The position numbers were made by a program, and so were the translations under genes. Shown piece after piece: positions 7,646 to 18,242 of a stretch of DNA of 64,000 nucleotides; within the stretch, counting starts at the first letter, position 1, and every line of letters starts with the position of its first letter. The notes under the pieces were generated by a model. It was not told where the DNA came from, ran no database searches, and saw nothing but the letters and a program-made list of their open reading frames with translations. Source of the DNA: Actinomycetota bacterium (GTDB taxonomy: Bacteria > Actinomycetota > Acidimicrobiia > Acidimicrobiales > Iamiaceae); contig JACPNX010000010.1 of the NCBI GenBank assembly GCA_016185275.1, positions 88,427 to 152,426 on the forward strand. Reading direction: 5' to 3'.

Positions 7646-10324
7646 GTGCCCTACGTCTACGCGTTCGACCACAAGCACCGCCGGCCGCCGATGGAGCTCA
7701 AGGACCGCCTGGGCGGCAAGGGTGCGAACCTCGCCGAGATGACCTCGGTGCTCGGCTTGCCGGTGCCCCCCGGGTTCACGATCACGACCGACGCCTGCCG
7801 CGCCTACCGGGCCGGTGGTTGGCCGGACGGCCTCGACGGGGAGATCGAGCGGCACCTTGCTCGCCTGGAGAAGGCGATGGGGCGGCGCCTCGGGGATCCG
7901 GACGATCCGCTCCTCGTGAGCGTGCGGTCGGGTGCGAAGTTCTCGATGCCCGGGATGATGGACACCGTGCTCGACCTCGGCCTGAACGACGAATCGGTCG
8001 AGGGTCTGGCCGCGGCCACGGACGACGAGCGCTTCGCGTGGGACTCGTACCGCCGGTTCGTGGGCCTGTACGGGCGCATCGTGCTCGGCGTCGACGGCGA
8101 CCGCTTCGAAGCGCCCCTGGAGGCCGGCAAGGAGCGGCTCGGCATCGAGGCCGACGCCGACATCCCGCCAGACGAGCTGCGCTCGCTCGTCGCCGACGCG
8201 AAGCAGGTCATCGAGGAGGTGGCCGGCCACCCGTTCCCGCAGGACCCGCGCGTGCAGCTGCGGGGCGCCATCGAAGCCGTGTTCGGGTCGTGGGACGCGC
8301 CGCGCGCCCGGGCCTACCGGCGCCGTGAGCACATCCCCGACGACCTCGGCACCGCGGTCAACGTGCAGGCGATGGTGTTCGGCAACCGCGATGACGAGTC
8401 GGGCACCGGGGTCGGCTTCACCCGCGACCCGGCCACCGGCCTGAAGGGTGAGTACGGCGACTTCCTCCTCAACGCGCAGGGCGAGGACGTCGTGGCGGGC
8501 ATCCGGACCACCGAGCCGTTGTCCGGCCTGCGTGCCCGCTTCCCTGCGGTCCATCGCGAGCTGCTCGACATCTTCGCCCGCCTCGAGCACCACTACCGCG
8601 ACATGTGCGACACCGAGTTCACCATCGAGCGCGGAAAGCTGTGGATGCTCCAGACCCGTGTCGGCAAGCGCACCGGCGCGGCGGCGCTGAAGATGGCCGT
8701 CGACATGACGCGCGACCTGAAGATCTCGCGCGACGAGGCGCTGCTGCGCATCACCGGCGACCACGTCGAGCAGGTGCTGCACCCGCAGCTGCACGGCGGA
8801 GGCGACCGGATCGTCGCCAAGGGACTCGCCGCCTCGCCGGGAGCCGCGGTCGGCAAGGCGGTGTTCTCCGCCGAGGCCGCGGTGGAGGCCGCGGGCCGGG
8901 GCGACAAGGTCGTGCTCGTGCGCAACGAGACCTCGCCCGAGGACGTCCACGGCATGCAGGTGGCCGAGGGCGTGCTCACGGCCCGAGGCGGGCTGGTCAG
9001 CCACGCCGCGGTCGTCGCTCGGGGGTGGGGCATACCGGCGGTCGTGGGCGTCGAAGCCATGCACATCGAGGGCACGTCGTTCACGGTCGACGACGTCACC
9101 GTCGAAGAGGGCGACGTCATCTCCATCGACGGCACCACCGGTGCGGTGGTCCTCGGGGCGGCGGAGCTGACCCAGCCGGAGCCGCCGGCCGAGCTCGACA
9201 CGATCCTGCGGTGGGCCGACACGGCCCGCAAGGGGCGGCTCGGCGTGCGGGCCAACGCCGACAACGGTGAGGACGCCGCGCACGCCCGCCGGTTCGGCGC
9301 AGAGGGGATCGGCCTGTGCCGAACCGAGCACATGTTCCTGCGGGAGGACCGCCTGCCCGTGGTGCGCCGCATGATCCTCGCGTCGGGGGAGGACGGCGAG
9401 CGGGCCGCGCTCGAGGAGCTGGGACGGGTGCAGGAGGAGGACTTCGTCGAGGTGCTCGAGGCCATGGACGGGCTGCCCGTCACCGTGCGCCTGCTCGACC
9501 CTCCGCTCCACGAGTTCCTGCCGAGCACCGAGGAGCTCGCCCTCAAAGAGGCGCGCGGTGAGCGGCTGACGGGCGAGGAGCAGGCGCTGTTCGCGGCCGC
9601 CCGCGAGTGGGAGGAGGACAACCCCATGATCGGCACCCGCGGGGTGCGCCTCGGGGTGCTCAAGCCCGGCCTCTACGCCATGCAGGCCCGGGCCCTCGTC
9701 CGGGCCGCGATCCGTCGCGTCGAGGCGGGTGGCAAGCCGATCGTGGAGATCATGATCCCGCTCACCGTCACCCGCCCGGAGCTGGTGCTGGCGCGAAGCT
9801 GGGTCGAGGACGCCGTCGAGGGCGCGCTCGCCGAGGCCGAGGCCGGCGCCGGCTCCGGCTCCGGCTCCGGCGCGGGGGTGCGCCGGCGGCTGCGCATCGC
9901 CATCGGCACGATGATCGAGACGCCGCGCGCCGCGCTGTGTGCCGACGAGCTGGCCGAGGCGGCGGACTTCTTCTCGTTCGGCACCAACGACCTGACGCAG
10001 CTCACCTTCGGGTTCAGCCGCGACGACGTCGAGGGCCGGCTCATGGAGGCGTACCTCGCCGAGGGTCTCCTCGCCCGCAACCCGTTCGAGACGCTCGACG
10101 CGGCCGGTGTGGGACAGCTCGTCCACCTCGCCGCCACGCGGGGCCGGCGGGCCCGTCCCGACCTCAAGCTCGGCGTGTGCGGCGAGCACGGCGGCGACCC
10201 CGAGTCGGTGCAGCTGTTCCTCGAGGCCGGGCTCGACTACGTCTCCTGCTCGCCGTACCGCGTCCCGGTGGCCCGGCTGGCGGCCGGGCAGGCCGCGGTG
10301 CGCGCCGGCGCGCCCCGCCACTGA
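7646..10324 (+). CDS. ppdK: Pyruvate, phosphate dikinase
   Basis: The 892-residue enzyme interconverts pyruvate, ATP and phosphate with phosphoenolpyruvate, AMP and pyrophosphate, a link between glycolysis and gluconeogenesis. The nucleotide-binding N-terminal domain has GGKGANLAEM and RSGAKFSMPGMMDT. The phosphohistidine domain has RGGLVSHAAVVARGWG with His453. The C-terminal PEP/pyruvate barrel includes GVCGEHGGD with Cys845. A Gly-Ser tract (about residues 733-744) inserted in the barrel is not typical. The GTG start has a purine-rich ribosome-binding site. The TerC-family gene begins 4 nt after its stop, so the two are probably cotranscribed. Confidence 0.96.
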   Translation: MPYVYAFDHKHRRPPMELKDRLGGKGANLAEMTSVLGLPVPPGFTITTDACRAYRAGGWPDGLDGEIERHLARLEKAMGRRLGDPDDPLLVSVRSGAKFSMPGMMDTVLDLGLNDESVEGLAAATDDERFAWDSYRRFVGLYGRIVLGVDGDRFEAPLEAGKERLGIEADADIPPDELRSLVADAKQVIEEVAGHPFPQDPRVQLRGAIEAVFGSWDAPRARAYRRREHIPDDLGTAVNVQAMVFGNRDDESGTGVGFTRDPATGLKGEYGDFLLNAQGEDVVAGIRTTEPLSGLRARFPAVHRELLDIFARLEHHYRDMCDTEFTIERGKLWMLQTRVGKRTGAAALKMAVDMTRDLKISRDEALLRITGDHVEQVLHPQLHGGGDRIVAKGLAASPGAAVGKAVFSAEAAVEAAGRGDKVVLVRNETSPEDVHGMQVAEGVLTARGGLVSHAAVVARGWGIPAVVGVEAMHIEGTSFTVDDVTVEEGDVISIDGTTGAVVLGAAELTQPEPPAELDTILRWADTARKGRLGVRANADNGEDAAHARRFGAEGIGLCRTEHMFLREDRLPVVRRMILASGEDGERAALEELGRVQEEDFVEVLEAMDGLPVTVRLLDPPLHEFLPSTEELALKEARGERLTGEEQALFAAAREWEEDNPMIGTRGVRLGVLKPGLYAMQARALVRAAIRRVEAGGKPIVEIMIPLTVTRPELVLARSWVEDAVEGALAEAEAGAGSGSGSGAGVRRRLRIAIGTMIETPRAALCADELAEAADFFSFGTNDLTQLTFGFSRDDVEGRLMEAYLAEGLLARNPFETLDAAGVGQLVHLAATRGRRARPDLKLGVCGEHGGDPESVQLFLEAGLDYVSCSPYRVPVARLAAGQAAVRAGAPRH

Positions 10325-10328
10325 GTCC

Positions 10329-11369
10329 GTGCTGGCCCAGGCCTCCTCCGAGGCGGTGTCGCGCGCCGGTCGGTTCGCCTCCTTCGACGTGCAGCCGTGG
10401 CAGTGGGCGCTGTTCCTGGCCCTCGTGGCCGGCCTGCTCGTCGCCGACCTGCTCGTCGTCCACCGCGACGCGCGCCCCATCTCGTTTCGCGAGGCCGCCG
10501 TGGAGAGCGCCGTCTGGATCGGGCTGGGCCTGTCGTTCGCGCTGGTCGTGCTCTGGTGGCAGGGGGGCCAGGCGGCCGGCGAGTACGTGACCGGCTACCT
10601 CATCGAGGAGAGCCTGTCGATCGACAACGTGTTCGTGTGGGCGGTGATCCTCAGCTGGTTCGCGGTGCCGGCGGCGTACCAGTTCCGCACGCTGTTCTGG
10701 GGCATCTTCGGCGCGCTGGTGCTGCGAGCGGCGTTCATCTTCGCCGGCGTGGCCCTGATCAACCGCTTCGACGTCATGCTGCTGATCTTCGGCTTCGTGC
10801 TGATCTACTCGGCGTGGAAGATCGCGTTCGGTGCCGACGAGTCGGTGGACCCCGATCGCAGCCTCGCCCTGCGGGCGGTGCGCCGGGTCGTGCCCTCCAC
10901 CACCAGCTACGACGGGCACAAGCTGTTCACCCGCGAGAACGCCCGCCGGGTCGCCACCCCGCTGTTCGCCGTGCTGATCATGATCGAGACCACCGATCTG
11001 GTGTTCGCGGTCGACTCGATCCCGGCCATCCTGGCCGTCGCCCGTGAGCAGTTCATCGTGTTCAGCTCGAACGCCTTCGCCATCCTCGGCCTGCGGTCGC
11101 TGTACTTCTGCGTGAACGGGATGCAGGACCGCTTCCGGTACCTCAACGTCGGTCTCGGCGTGGTGCTGGCCTTCGTCGGCGTGAAGATGCTGGGTGGCTT
11201 CTTCTTCGAGGAATGGTTCCGCGCCCACGTCCCGACCTGGTCGTCCCTCGCCGTGATCACCGCCGTGCTGGCGGTCACCGTCGCGCTGTCGCTGCGGGCC
11301 GACCGGCGCGACGAACAGGCCCGGGCCGCGGGTCACCCCCACGCGGACCCCGTCGACGGCCGGACCTGA
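10329..11369 (+). CDS. TerC-family integral membrane protein (Alx-like)
   Basis: The 346-residue protein has about eight membrane helices. It carries the conserved acidic positions of the family in SIDNVFVWAVI and MIETTDLVFAVDSIPA. TerC/Alx proteins are linked to manganese export and tellurite or pH stress, and to metal supply for exported enzymes. The GTG at 10329, 4 nt after the ppdK stop, gives an N terminus ending just before the first helix. The tail is short, hydrophilic and cytoplasmic. It ends 13 nt before dnaG, so ppdK, terC, dnaG and rpoD may share one transcript. Confidence 0.88.
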   Translation: MLAQASSEAVSRAGRFASFDVQPWQWALFLALVAGLLVADLLVVHRDARPISFREAAVESAVWIGLGLSFALVVLWWQGGQAAGEYVTGYLIEESLSIDNVFVWAVILSWFAVPAAYQFRTLFWGIFGALVLRAAFIFAGVALINRFDVMLLIFGFVLIYSAWKIAFGADESVDPDRSLALRAVRRVVPSTTSYDGHKLFTRENARRVATPLFAVLIMIETTDLVFAVDSIPAILAVAREQFIVFSSNAFAILGLRSLYFCVNGMQDRFRYLNVGLGVVLAFVGVKMLGGFFFEEWFRAHVPTWSSLAVITAVLAVTVALSLRADRRDEQARAAGHPHADPVDGRT

Positions 11370-11382
11370 GGGCGGGCGCGCG

Positions 11383-13181
11383 GTGGGCATCGTCGACGAG
11401 GACGTGGCACGGGTCCGCGACGCCACCGACTTCGTCGCGGTGGCGAGCCAGTTCGCGCAGCTCAAGCGGGTGGGCACCCGCTGGGTCGGGCTCTGCCCCT
11501 TCCATGGGGAGAAGACGCCGTCGCTGTCGATCAACGCGGACCAGAAGCTGTTCTACTGCTTCGGCTGCCAGGCCAAGGGCGACGTGATCACGTTCGTGCG
11601 CGACGTCGAGCACCTCGACTTCGTCGGTGCCGTCGAGTGGCTGGCCGCGAAGGCGGGCATCACGATCCGCTACACCGAGAGCGCGCAGGGCGAAGGGCGA
11701 CGCGAGAGGGCGCGCCTCGTGGAGGCCATGGAGGCTGCGGTCGAGTGGTACCACCAGCGCCTGCTCACCGCGCCGGACGCCGGCCCGGCCCGGCGCTACC
11801 TGCGCGACCGCGGGTTCGACGGCGACATCGTGCGCCGGTACCGCCTCGGCTGGGCGCCCGACGAGTGGGACGCGCTGGCGCGGGCACTGCGCCTGCCCGA
11901 CGCCGTCGGGGAGCCCACCGGGCTGGTCCGGGTGCGGCGCGGCCGGCAGGTCGACTTCTTCCGCCGCCGCATCCTGTTCCCGATCTTCGACGTGCAGGGT
12001 GCGCCGGTGTCGTTCGGCGGAAGGGTCCTGCCGGGTGGCGACCCTCCGAAGTACCTGAACACCGCCGAGACGAAGCTCTACACCAAGAGCAAGGTCCTCT
12101 ACGGCCTCAACTGGTCCAAGGACGAGGTGGTCCGGGCCGACGAGGTGATCCTGTGCGAGGGCTACACCGACGTCATCGGGTTCGCGTCAGCCGGTCTTCC
12201 CCGAGCGGTCGCGCCGTGCGGGACCGCGCTCACCGAGGACCACGTGCGCCTGCTGCGCCGGTTCGCCAGCAAGGTCGTGCTCGCCTTCGACCCCGACGCC
12301 GCGGGCCGCACCGCGGCCGAGCGCTTCTACGCCTGGGAGCGGGCGCACGAGATCGAGGTGCGCGTCGCCGACCTGCCCGCCGGCCAGGACCCGGGCGAGC
12401 TCGCGCGCACCGACCCGGAGGCCCTGCGCCGGGCGGTGGTCGACGCACAGCCGTTCCTCGGCTTCCGCATCGAGCGCGTGCTCGCCGCCGCCGATCTGAG
12501 CGCCCCGGAGGGTCGGGCCCGTGCCGCGGAGTCGGCCATGGCGCTCATCGCGGAGCATCCGAGCGAGCTGGTGCGCGACCAGTACGTGATGCAGGTCGCG
12601 GACCGTTGCCGGGTCGACGCGGACCGGTTGCGCTCGGGCGCGGCCGGGCGCGGCGGGCCGTCGAAGCCGAGCCACAGGACGCACCCGCACCGCGGCGGCG
12701 CCGCGCCGGCGGCCCCCGAGCGGCGCCGGAGCCGACCGCGGGAGTCGAAGGAGGTGCTGGCGCTGCGCCTCGCCGTCGACGCCGTGGCCGGGCCCGCGAT
12801 CGTGCCGCTGCTCCACGAGGTGCTCTTCCGCGACCCTCTCCACGGCGCCGCGCTGCGGGCCCTGCTGGAGTCGGGGGGCGACCTCAGGGCCGCGCTCGAC
12901 GGCGCCGACCCGGAGGCCGCCGAGCTGCTGCAGCGCCTCGCGGTGGAGGAGCCGACCGGCGATCCTCGAGACCTGCGCAGGGCGCTGCTGCGCGACGCGG
13001 CCAACCGCTGCTGCGAGGAGCTGCGCCGCGAAGCCGTCGCCGCCGGTGACGCCCAGGGCTACGTCCCGGCCATCACCTGGCTCAAGGCCCAGATCGAGGC
13101 CATCAGCCCGGACGCCCGCCCCAGCCAGGCCGTCGAGGACCAGTTGCTAGCGTGGCTCGCCGACCGCGCCGAGGAGAAGGG

Positions 13182-13185
<4 letters not shown>
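11383..13185 (+). CDS. dnaG: DNA primase
   Basis: The 600-residue protein makes RNA primers at the replication fork. The CHC2 zinc finger is clear ([12 protein letters not shown] and [11 protein letters not shown]). The TOPRIM core has [12 protein letters not shown] and [10 protein letters not shown]. The C-terminal helicase-binding part is less conserved and alanine-rich. The start is the GTG that gives [20 protein letters not shown], the usual DnaG beginning. Its stop overlaps the rpoD start by 4 nt (ATGA), so the two genes are translationally coupled. Confidence 0.96.
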
Positions 13186-14720
<1,535 letters not shown>

Positions 14721-14745
14721 ACGGGCCGTCATCCGGCACTGCGCA

Positions 14746-14761
14746 CCGGCTCGGGAGCCGG
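14746..14761 (+). terminator. Possible rpoD terminator hairpin
   Basis: CCGGCT and AGCCGG pair across a CGGG tetraloop, 25 nt after the rpoD stop. There is no U-tract, as is common in high-GC actinobacteria. The tRNA-Asn promoter follows directly. Confidence 0.35.
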
Positions 14762-14770
14762 CCCGGCTGC

Positions 14771-14776
14771 TAACGT
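14771..14776 (+). promoter_or_regulatory. -10 element of tRNA-Asn
   Basis: TAACGT lies 12 nt before the mature tRNA 5' end, leaving a precursor leader of about 5 nt for RNase P to remove. Confidence 0.4.
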
Positions 14777-14788
14777 CCGAGCCTTCCA

Positions 14789-14861
14789 TCCGGGGTAGCT
14801 CAACTGGCAGAGCAAACGGCTGTTAACCGTTAGGTTGTGGGTTCGAGTCCCACCCCCGGAG
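14789..14861 (+). tRNA. tRNA-Asn (GUU)
   Basis: The 73-nt cloverleaf is complete. TCCGGGG pairs with CCCCGGA in the acceptor stem, GCTC with GAGC in the D arm, AACGG with CCGTT in the anticodon stem around ctGTTaa, and GTGGG with CCCAC in the T arm. No CCA is encoded. Confidence 0.97.
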
Positions 14862-14922
14862 CGCCGGCCCGACCGCTCCGGCCTGCGAGCGGAACCCGCC
14901 AGCCGTCGAGCGCTCCCGGTCC

Positions 14923-16467
14923 TCAGCTCCCGGAGCCCGTCCCGCTCGCAGAGAACCCTCCGGCCCGGAGCCGGCGGCGCATCCGGCGGCTGCCGCGCAC
15001 GACCAGCGCGACGAGGACCGCGGCCACCGTTGCCACGGCGAGGGCCACGACGAGCGGGCGGTCGGTGAGCGGCGTGGACGGCGAGCAGTCCGCGCGGACC
15101 CACACGGCGCTGTCGTCGGGCAGCGGGACCGGGCTGGTGAGCGCGCGGGCGCGCCCGCTCGCCCAGCTGTCGCCCGCCGATGCGATGGTGCGGACCTGGA
15201 GCGAACGGGCCGCGCACGGGCCGTCCAGCCGCAGCGCGATCTGCTCGACGTCCTTGGCCGCGGGACCGTCGCGGTAGCGGGCGAGGAAGACGTTCACGAC
15301 GTCGCCGTCTCGCACGGCCCGCACCCAGCGCCCGTTCTCCTGCGAGGAACCGGTGGTGACGAGGCGGTTCCCGCGGGAGGCCGCCCACGTCGACAGCACC
15401 CACCACACCGGCTTGCGGCGGCCGTCGCCGAACACCGTGCCCGGGTCACTGGTGGCCTTGGGGTACGACACCGAGCGGTACCAGTTGGCCTGTGCCAGGC
15501 CCGCCTGCTCCATCTCGATGAGTCCGGCCAGCGCGAACGCCGCGCCGACGTTGTCCTCGTGACCCGGGTTGCGCCGGCCCTTCAGGCTCCACTCGTCGAG
15601 CACGAGCGGGAGGCGGGCGCCAGCGGGACCGGCCTGCGCCCGCACCGCGCTGGCGTCGCTGACGAGCTCTGCCGGATCCTTGGTGTAGGTGTGCCACGAC
15701 AGGAACGCCGGGGGCACCCCCGCGCGCGTGGTGGCGTCGACGTAGGCGCGCACGAGCGGTCCCGGCCGGGACAGCGCCGGGCCGCCCACGACGAGCGGGA
15801 GGCCGGTCGATCTGGCCGCCGCCCGCACGGCGAGGTGGACCTGTACGGCGAGGTCCGTGAACCGCTGGGGCGTGTCGGACCAGAAGCGAGGGAGGTCCGG
15901 TTCGTTCCAGGCCTCGAAGCGCCGGACGCGTCCGGGACCCGTCGCGGCTGCGGTCGCCACGCGCTGCACCAGCGCCGCGAACGCGGCTGGGCGCGACGGT
16001 GCCATCGCGGACGGGCTGCAGGCGGCGGGCGGACCGGGCGGGAGGCGGCACGACGCAGCGCGCGACCGTCCGAGCCACGTGGGCATCGGGGCCAGTATCA
16101 GCTGGGGCTCGGCGCCCATGCGCCGCACCGTGCCGAGACGCTGCTGGAGGTCGTCGAGCCGGAGCTGGCCGGGGCCCGGCGCGATGCGGTCGAGTCGGGC
16201 CGTGACCCGCACGACGGGCGGACGCCACGGGTCGATGGCCGAGAGATCTCCGACGTTCCACGTCGTCGACGCCAGCGATGTCACGGCTGCGCCCGCGCGC
16301 CGTCCCAGCTCGACCACGACCTGGACCCGCGACGGGCTGGAACCCTGCCGCGGAGCCGGCGAAGCCGGCAACCCGGACCCCAGTGCCAGCACGACGGCAG
16401 CAGCACCGATCCCGCGGCGCCGCGCCGGTGGACGGCGGCCGCGAAGGCGTGCGGCCGTCGCTCTCAT
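14923..16467 (-). CDS. GH39-like glycoside hydrolase with C-terminal membrane anchor
   Basis: The 514-residue protein has an Arg-rich N terminus and a hydrophobic export signal (about 19-36). A TIM-barrel domain carries the clan-A motif EAWNEPD with acid/base candidate Glu189 and a second carboxylate in VLDEWS (Glu292). A membrane helix near residue 480 is followed by a basic tail. This is the layout of GH39/GH5-like retaining glycosidases held at the cell surface. It faces away from the polysaccharide export operon and may trim or turn over the polymer. The substrate is unknown. The ATG at 16467 is preceded by TACCAT, 9 nt away. Confidence 0.72.
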   Translation of the reverse strand: MRATAARLRGRRPPARRRGIGAAAVVLALGSGLPASPAPRQGSSPSRVQVVVELGRRAGAAVTSLASTTWNVGDLSAIDPWRPPVVRVTARLDRIAPGPGQLRLDDLQQRLGTVRRMGAEPQLILAPMPTWLGRSRAASCRLPPGPPAACSPSAMAPSRPAAFAALVQRVATAAATGPGRVRRFEAWNEPDLPRFWSDTPQRFTDLAVQVHLAVRAAARSTGLPLVVGGPALSRPGPLVRAYVDATTRAGVPPAFLSWHTYTKDPAELVSDASAVRAQAGPAGARLPLVLDEWSLKGRRNPGHEDNVGAAFALAGLIEMEQAGLAQANWYRSVSYPKATSDPGTVFGDGRRKPVWWVLSTWAASRGNRLVTTGSSQENGRWVRAVRDGDVVNVFLARYRDGPAAKDVEQIALRLDGPCAARSLQVRTIASAGDSWASGRARALTSPVPLPDDSAVWVRADCSPSTPLTDRPLVVALAVATVAAVLVALVVRGSRRMRRRLRAGGFSASGTGSGS

Positions 16468-16476
16468 GACCCGGGG

Positions 16477-16482
16477 ATGGTA
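16477..16482 (-). promoter_or_regulatory. -10 element of the GH39-like gene
   Basis: TACCAT on the minus strand ends 9 nt before the ATG and no Shine-Dalgarno sequence is seen. Confidence 0.35.
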
Positions 16483-16518
16483 GGGGGCGTCCGCGCGTGT
16501 GCCGGCGCGGGCGGCGGG

Positions 16519-16620
16519 AGCCCGGGTCGGGGGCGAGCCACGGAGGCGCGGGCGTCCAGCCCGGGTCGGGGGCGCCACGGAGGCGCCCAGCCCGGGTCGG
16601 GGGCGCCCCGGCGGCGCCGG
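16519..16620. repeat. Three GC-rich tandem copies between divergent genes
   Basis: The 17-bp core agcccgggtcgggggcg recurs at 16519, 16558 and 16589, each followed by a variable ccacggaggcg-like segment. It lies between the GH39-like gene and the polysaccharide operon. No ORF of its own is convincing. Confidence 0.75.
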
Positions 16621-16630
16621 GCCGGAGCGG

Positions 16631-16636
16631 TAACCT
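16631..16636 (+). promoter_or_regulatory. -10 element of the plus-strand polysaccharide operon
   Basis: TAACCT lies just after the GC repeats and about 110 nt before the preferred TTG start of the ligase-like gene. It predicts a leader of roughly 100 nt. Confidence 0.35.
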
Positions 16637-16745
16637 CGTCCGCGGCACTCCGGGCGGCGCATCGCCGCGTCGTCGCGCCGGCACTCGCCCGTCGCCCGCG
16701 GGCCCACCGGGTGGCCGCAGGTCCGTCTACGAAGGTCTCCCGCCC

Positions 16746-18242
16746 TTGCCCGCACCGTCACGGCCGAGCCCCCGACCGACCCGCCCGGCCCGTGCCACCC
16801 GCATCGGTGCACGAGTCCCGTCCGACGCCGCGGTACCGCGCGCCCCGACCGCCACTGCGGTGGTCATGCTCGGCGCGGTGGCGTCGACCGCCTTCTCGCG
16901 CTTCAACTCGCTGTCCCTGCTCGGCCTCGGCGTCGTCCTCGTCGTGACGGCCGCGCTGTTCCTGCGGTGGCTGCGTGTCGACGCCATCGGGCTCGCCATC
17001 GTGGCTCTCATCGCGTGGTGGCTGCTGAGCGGCGCGCTGGCCGGTTCGCTGCCCGATCGGCGCAACGTGGCGCTGTTCTTGTCCTCGGAGGGGCGGACGC
17101 TGTTCGCGTACCTGCCCCTGCTCGTGTTCGTCGTCGTGCGCACCGATCGTGTCGAGGCCGGAGTGGCGGTGGCGCTGGCCCGCCTCGCCGCCGCGCTGGG
17201 GGTCCTGCTCACCGCGGTGTGGGCGGTGGCGCGCCCGGCGCTGCTGTCCCCGAAAGGCGGCGGTCGTCTCTTCTTCGGCCTCACCTCGTCGCACCACGTC
17301 GCCGGCTTCCTCGGCGGCATGAGCGCGATCGTGCTGCTGTGCGCGTGGCTCGAGCGGAGGCGCCCGGTCGACCTCGCGCTGGCCGCCGGTGCGCTGGCCA
17401 TCGTGGTGGCGTCGGGATCGCGGACGACGATGCTCGGACTGGTGGTCGTGCTGGCGTGGTCGGCGTGGGACAGCGGCCGCGCCGACACGCGCATCAAGCT
17501 CCTCGGGGTGCTCGTGGGCGGGGGGGTGCTGGTCTACGCGCTGGTGCCGCGCGTGTCGGGCACGCTCGACCGGGTTACCGACCCGAAGTTCGTCACGGAG
17601 ATCAGCAGCTCGGCCAACGCCACGAGCGCGTCCGCGACCGCCACCGCCTCGCCGACCCGCGAGGATGCCGCCACCGCCAACGTCCTCAAGCGCTTCGGCG
17701 TGTGGAGCGTGGCGTTCGGTGACTTCGCGGCCAGCCCGTTCATCGGAGTCGGCACCTGGCGCTTGAACGACCTGAACACCCATCGCAGCGGCATCTCCGG
17801 CCTGGTCGTGCTCGAGCGGGGCGGCCAACGGGTCCACTCCGACTTCCAGGCCCACAACGTCATCCTCCAGCTGCTGTCCGAGAACGGCCTGCTCGGTCTC
17901 GGCCTGTTCCTCTTCCTCTGGCGGCGGATCTGGCGGCGGCTGCGCAACGTGCCCATACCGCCCGGCAGGGGCGACGTCTCCGCGCTGGCGCGCGCCGGTC
18001 CGGCGCTGGTGGTCTTCGCCGTCGGCGCCAGCCTCACCAGCAACGCCATCATGGTGCCCGGCTTCGCCGCGTCGCTCGCCGTCTTCATCGGCCCGCTCAT
18101 CGCCTACCTGCCGGGGGACCCCGAGGCGGTCGCGGACGCGCAGCTGCCCCCGGCGGGGTCGCACCGGAGCGCCCGGAGCGCGCCGGCGGACACCGACGAG
18201 GGTGCCGCTTCGGCCAGAAGACCTCGGAGGGCCCGCAGGTGA
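16746..18242 (+). CDS. O-antigen ligase/polymerase-like membrane protein
   Basis: About ten to twelve membrane helices and a large central loop with the Wzy/WaaL-type segment SPFIGVGTW and HSDFQAHNVILQLLSENGLLG mark this 498-residue protein as an O-antigen ligase family (Wzy_C) member. Such proteins polymerise or transfer polysaccharide chains outside the membrane. A Ser/Thr/Ala-rich stretch sits in the loop. The start is uncertain. TTG 16746 is the first in-frame start after the predicted promoter; GTG 16860 and ATG 16866 are the alternatives. The stop overlaps the next GTG by 4 nt. Confidence 0.75.
   Translation: MPAPSRPSPRPTRPARATRIGARVPSDAAVPRAPTATAVVMLGAVASTAFSRFNSLSLLGLGVVLVVTAALFLRWLRVDAIGLAIVALIAWWLLSGALAGSLPDRRNVALFLSSEGRTLFAYLPLLVFVVVRTDRVEAGVAVALARLAAALGVLLTAVWAVARPALLSPKGGGRLFFGLTSSHHVAGFLGGMSAIVLLCAWLERRRPVDLALAAGALAIVVASGSRTTMLGLVVVLAWSAWDSGRADTRIKLLGVLVGGGVLVYALVPRVSGTLDRVTDPKFVTEISSSANATSASATATASPTREDAATANVLKRFGVWSVAFGDFAASPFIGVGTWRLNDLNTHRSGISGLVVLERGGQRVHSDFQAHNVILQLLSENGLLGLGLFLFLWRRIWRRLRNVPIPPGRGDVSALARAGPALVVFAVGASLTSNAIMVPGFAASLAVFIGPLIAYLPGDPEAVADAQLPPAGSHRSARSAPADTDEGAASARRPRRARR

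Noticed and set aside
7499..10480. Minus-strand open frame of 993 codons opposite ppdK
   Set aside because: ppdK is unmistakable on the plus strand; the opposite frame is His/Arg/Gly-rich and has no recognisable motif.
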